Origin: an uncultured Clostridia bacterium
Lineage (GTDB): Bacteria; Bacillota; Clostridia; Saccharofermentanales; Saccharofermentanaceae
DNA: 35,166 nucleotides
Assembly (NCBI GenBank): GCA_905235455.1
Contig: CAJOLL010000010.1
Location: 1-35,166, forward strand
Direction of reading: 5' to 3'
How positions within the stretch are numbered: position 1 is the stretch's first letter; each line of letters begins with the position of its first letter. A program made the translations under genes and the position numbers. This document shows, piece by piece, positions 33,496-35,166 of the stretch. Below the pieces are notes generated by a model. That model saw nothing but the letters and a program-made list of their open reading frames with translations. It had not been told where the DNA came from and searched no databases.

Positions 33496-33558
33496 ATAAA
33501 TTCCCTTTTATACACGTACAAGCAGTTGTGCTGCACGCGCCTTTCTGATTGCGAACAC

Positions 33559-33601
33559 ATTATATTGCCTATTCACCTATTGTGTCAATAGGTGAATAGG
33601 C
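33559..33601 (-). promoter_or_regulatory. iscS promoter within a perfect 16-bp inverted repeat
   Basis: GCCTATTCACCTATTG (33567-33582), TGT, CAATAGGTGAATAGGC (33586-33601) is a perfect palindrome. On the minus strand its centre supplies TTGACA (33588-33583), and 18 nt on is TATAAT (33564-33559). An operator occluding the -35 is inferred. A related palindrome covers the -35 of the alcohol dehydrogenase promoter (9496-9526). Confidence 0.8.
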
Positions 33602-33691
33602 TGTTTTTTCTTTTCCTGAAATCTTTTCGATCCTTCTAAAAAAGCACCTGTATCCTGCAACAGATCCGCTTCTTTTCTCGTCTGATATATA

Positions 33692-33720
33692 AAAGAGAAA
33701 AAGGCGACACATTATGTCGC
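33692..33720 (-). terminator. minus-strand intrinsic terminator between serpin and iscS
   Basis: Minus strand GCGACA (33720-33715), loop TAATG, TGTCGC (33709-33704), then C and TTTTTCTCTTTT. It faces away from the serpin gene toward iscS, so it would stop antisense transcription from the serpin region and protect the iscS promoter. A role for an unseen small RNA is possible. Confidence 0.55.
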
Positions 33721-33751
33721 TTCTAAAAAACGACAAAAAAGCGGAAATGGT

Positions 33752-33763
33752 TCCGATATCGGA
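33752..33763. promoter_or_regulatory. 12-bp palindrome upstream of the serpin gene
   Basis: TCCGATATCGGA, 33 bp before the serpin start. It could be an operator; no convincing promoter is visible around it. The rest of the 300-bp gap 33496-33795 holds the iscS promoter palindrome and the minus-strand terminator. Confidence 0.25.
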
Positions 33764-33795
33764 TCTTTTCTGAAAATAAAGAAAGAGAAAAAAAT

Positions 33796-35094
33796 ATGAA
33801 AATGACAAAATTATCGGCCGCACTCCTTTCGTGCTGTATGCTCTTTTCGACAGCCGCCTGTACCAAGAAATCTGACGATTCCGGGAATAACGTCCGTTCC
33901 GGAAAAGATCACCCCGCCGATCCGACGGCGATCTTCGAACTTACTGACGCCAAGCTTCCTGCAAACTCCGTAAGCGAAGATGAACTGAAAAAAGCATATT
34001 CCAAGTTCGTTTTCGGCGTACTGCAAAAATGTCTTGAAAATGCGGGCGACCAAAACGTCCTCATCTCTTCCGACTCGATCCTTTTCGCTCTGGAGCTGGC
34101 GGCCGCAGGCGCAAGCGGCGATACCCTCGACCAGATGCAGAATACCATGATCCCCGGTGTTCCGAATGAGCAAGGCTTTCAGTTTGCCGTTGACCGCATG
34201 GATGCTCTTTCCGGAGATCAGATCTCGATCGCCAATTCCGCGTGGCTGAATAACAAAATGGAGGCCGATGTCTATGACGATTATCTTACCTTTGTGCAGA
34301 AGCATTTCGATGCTGAAGTACAGTCCGTGACATTTGACAGTAACGCAGTAAAGACCATTAATAAATGGGTCGAAGAAAAGACCGACGGCATGATCGATCA
34401 ACTCATCGACAGCATTTCTTCCGACGATCTGATGATCCTCATCAACGCAATCTGCTTCGATGCCGAATGGGAAGATCCGTTCAAAGAAAGCCATGTGAAT
34501 GACGGCTATTTCTATGAAACAGACGGCACTGAACACGAGGTCAAATTTCTCTCCGGGAACCAGAAAGATGCCAAGTATCTCGAAGGAGATACCGCCACGG
34601 GCTTTCTTAAGGAATACGAGGGAGGCAAATACGCTTTCCTGACGATCCTTCCAGATGATGAGGAAGCAGATATCAACGAATTCATGCAGAACTTCTCTTC
34701 TGAAGAATACTGGGAACTCTGGGAAAGCAGAACCGGTGATGTAGTTCTCAGCTACCGCTTCCCGGAATTTAAAACCGAATATTCGGCAAGCATGAAAAAG
34801 CCCTTAATGGAAATGGGCATGGAAGAACCGTTCGGAAGAAATGCAGACTTCACCAACATGACATCCGAGCCTGTACTGATCGACGATGTCATCCATAAGA
34901 CCTATATTGAGGTTACCTCCAAGGGCACGCGTGCCACAGCGGCGACCGCCGTCGAGATCAGAGCGTACGGCATGGCGATCAGCGATCCGTTTGAAGAGAT
35001 CAAGTACGTCATCTGCGACCGTCCGTTCGCCTATGCGATCGTCGACACCGAAACGGGACTTCCGGTATTCTTAGGCACCGTCGAGACCGTCTGA
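33796..35094 (+). CDS. serpin (serine protease inhibitor) lipoprotein
   Basis: 432 residues, the only plus-strand gene. A lipoprotein signal (KLSAALLSCCMLFSTAAC, lipid Cys 22) anchors it on the cell surface. The serpin fold is recognisable from NVLISSDSILFALELAAAGASGDTLDQM, INKWVEEKTDGMI, LMILINAICFDAEWEDPF and the C-terminal DRPFAYAIVDTETGLPVFLGTV. The reactive-loop hinge KGTRATAATAVEI has small residues and Thr at P14 and P8, as in inhibitory serpins; counting from Gly as P15 puts Tyr-Gly at P1-P1', so a chymotrypsin-like target is inferred. The Shine-Dalgarno is weak (GAAAGAG). Such proteins in gut bacteria are thought to counter host or rival proteases. Confidence 0.92.
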   Translation: MKMTKLSAALLSCCMLFSTAACTKKSDDSGNNVRSGKDHPADPTAIFELTDAKLPANSVSEDELKKAYSKFVFGVLQKCLENAGDQNVLISSDSILFALELAAAGASGDTLDQMQNTMIPGVPNEQGFQFAVDRMDALSGDQISIANSAWLNNKMEADVYDDYLTFVQKHFDAEVQSVTFDSNAVKTINKWVEEKTDGMIDQLIDSISSDDLMILINAICFDAEWEDPFKESHVNDGYFYETDGTEHEVKFLSGNQKDAKYLEGDTATGFLKEYEGGKYAFLTILPDDEEADINEFMQNFSSEEYWELWESRTGDVVLSYRFPEFKTEYSASMKKPLMEMGMEEPFGRNADFTNMTSEPVLIDDVIHKTYIEVTSKGTRATAATAVEIRAYGMAISDPFEEIKYVICDRPFAYAIVDTETGLPVFLGTVETV

Positions 35095-35166
35095 AGCTTG
35101 GAGCGCAGAAAATCACGAGTTACGGATCTTTTCCCGTAAGACTGCCGTAAAACTATCTGTCAAACT

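Overview
The window reads as chromosomal DNA of an anaerobic, low-to-middle GC Firmicute, most likely a gut or rumen Clostridium-class bacterium. The reasons are AGGAGG-type ribosome binding sites, TTGACA/TATAAT promoters, intrinsic terminators in leaders, clostridial-type IscS/IscU, a lipoprotein serpin and a SARP/BTAD regulator. This placement is an inference. Every gene except the serpin at the right end lies on the minus strand, so transcription runs from high to low coordinates.

Right to left: a lipoprotein serpin on the plus strand (33796-35094); iscS-iscU-lysR2 behind a promoter buried in a 35-bp perfect palindrome; a cysteine/methionine operon (cystathionine gamma-synthase/lyase-like, MalY/PatB C-S lyase, cysE, lysR1); an ABC importer of the sulfonate/taurine/nitrate type followed by a DUF4418 membrane protein and a MacB-type permease/ATPase; then the centrepiece, a ten-gene cluster 20772-10506 in the order cysK, nifB-like radical SAM, nifX-like, nifH-like, divergent cysK paralogue, nifD/nifK-like pair A, second nifX-like gene with a Cys/Gly loop, nifD/nifK-like pair B. 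After it come a 4-oxalocrotonate tautomerase-type protein, an HD-domain protein, an iron alcohol dehydrogenase and an AhpD-like protein. The left end holds carA-carB, an unrecognised membrane-anchored protein and a truncated BTAD regulator.

The central cluster has what a nitrogenase-like reductase needs: the reductase (NifH) with all its signature residues, the NifB cofactor maturase, cofactor carriers and two catalytic-type heterodimers. No nifE/nifN/nifV pair is recognisable, and every neighbour concerns sulfur uptake or cysteine synthesis. I infer an organosulfur (C-S or S-O cleaving) reductase system that feeds sulfide or thiols to cysteine synthase, functionally comparable to, but arranged differently from, the known methylthio-alkane reductase MarBHDK. 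The substrate is unknown.

Regulation supports this. The three sulfur operons (at 30857-30912, 26346-26401 and 21000-21055) share a promoter architecture with fixed spacing: TAnnnT -10, N16, TTGAAWAAT (plus-strand reading), N9, KTATC-N6-SATMA. The cysK-nif operon also has a 26-residue leader peptide with six Cys and seven Met, followed by mutually exclusive terminator and antiterminator structures, that is, a cysteine-sensing ribosome-mediated attenuator. The importer leader carries a second structured attenuator-like element. A separate palindromic operator is shared by the iscS and alcohol dehydrogenase promoters.
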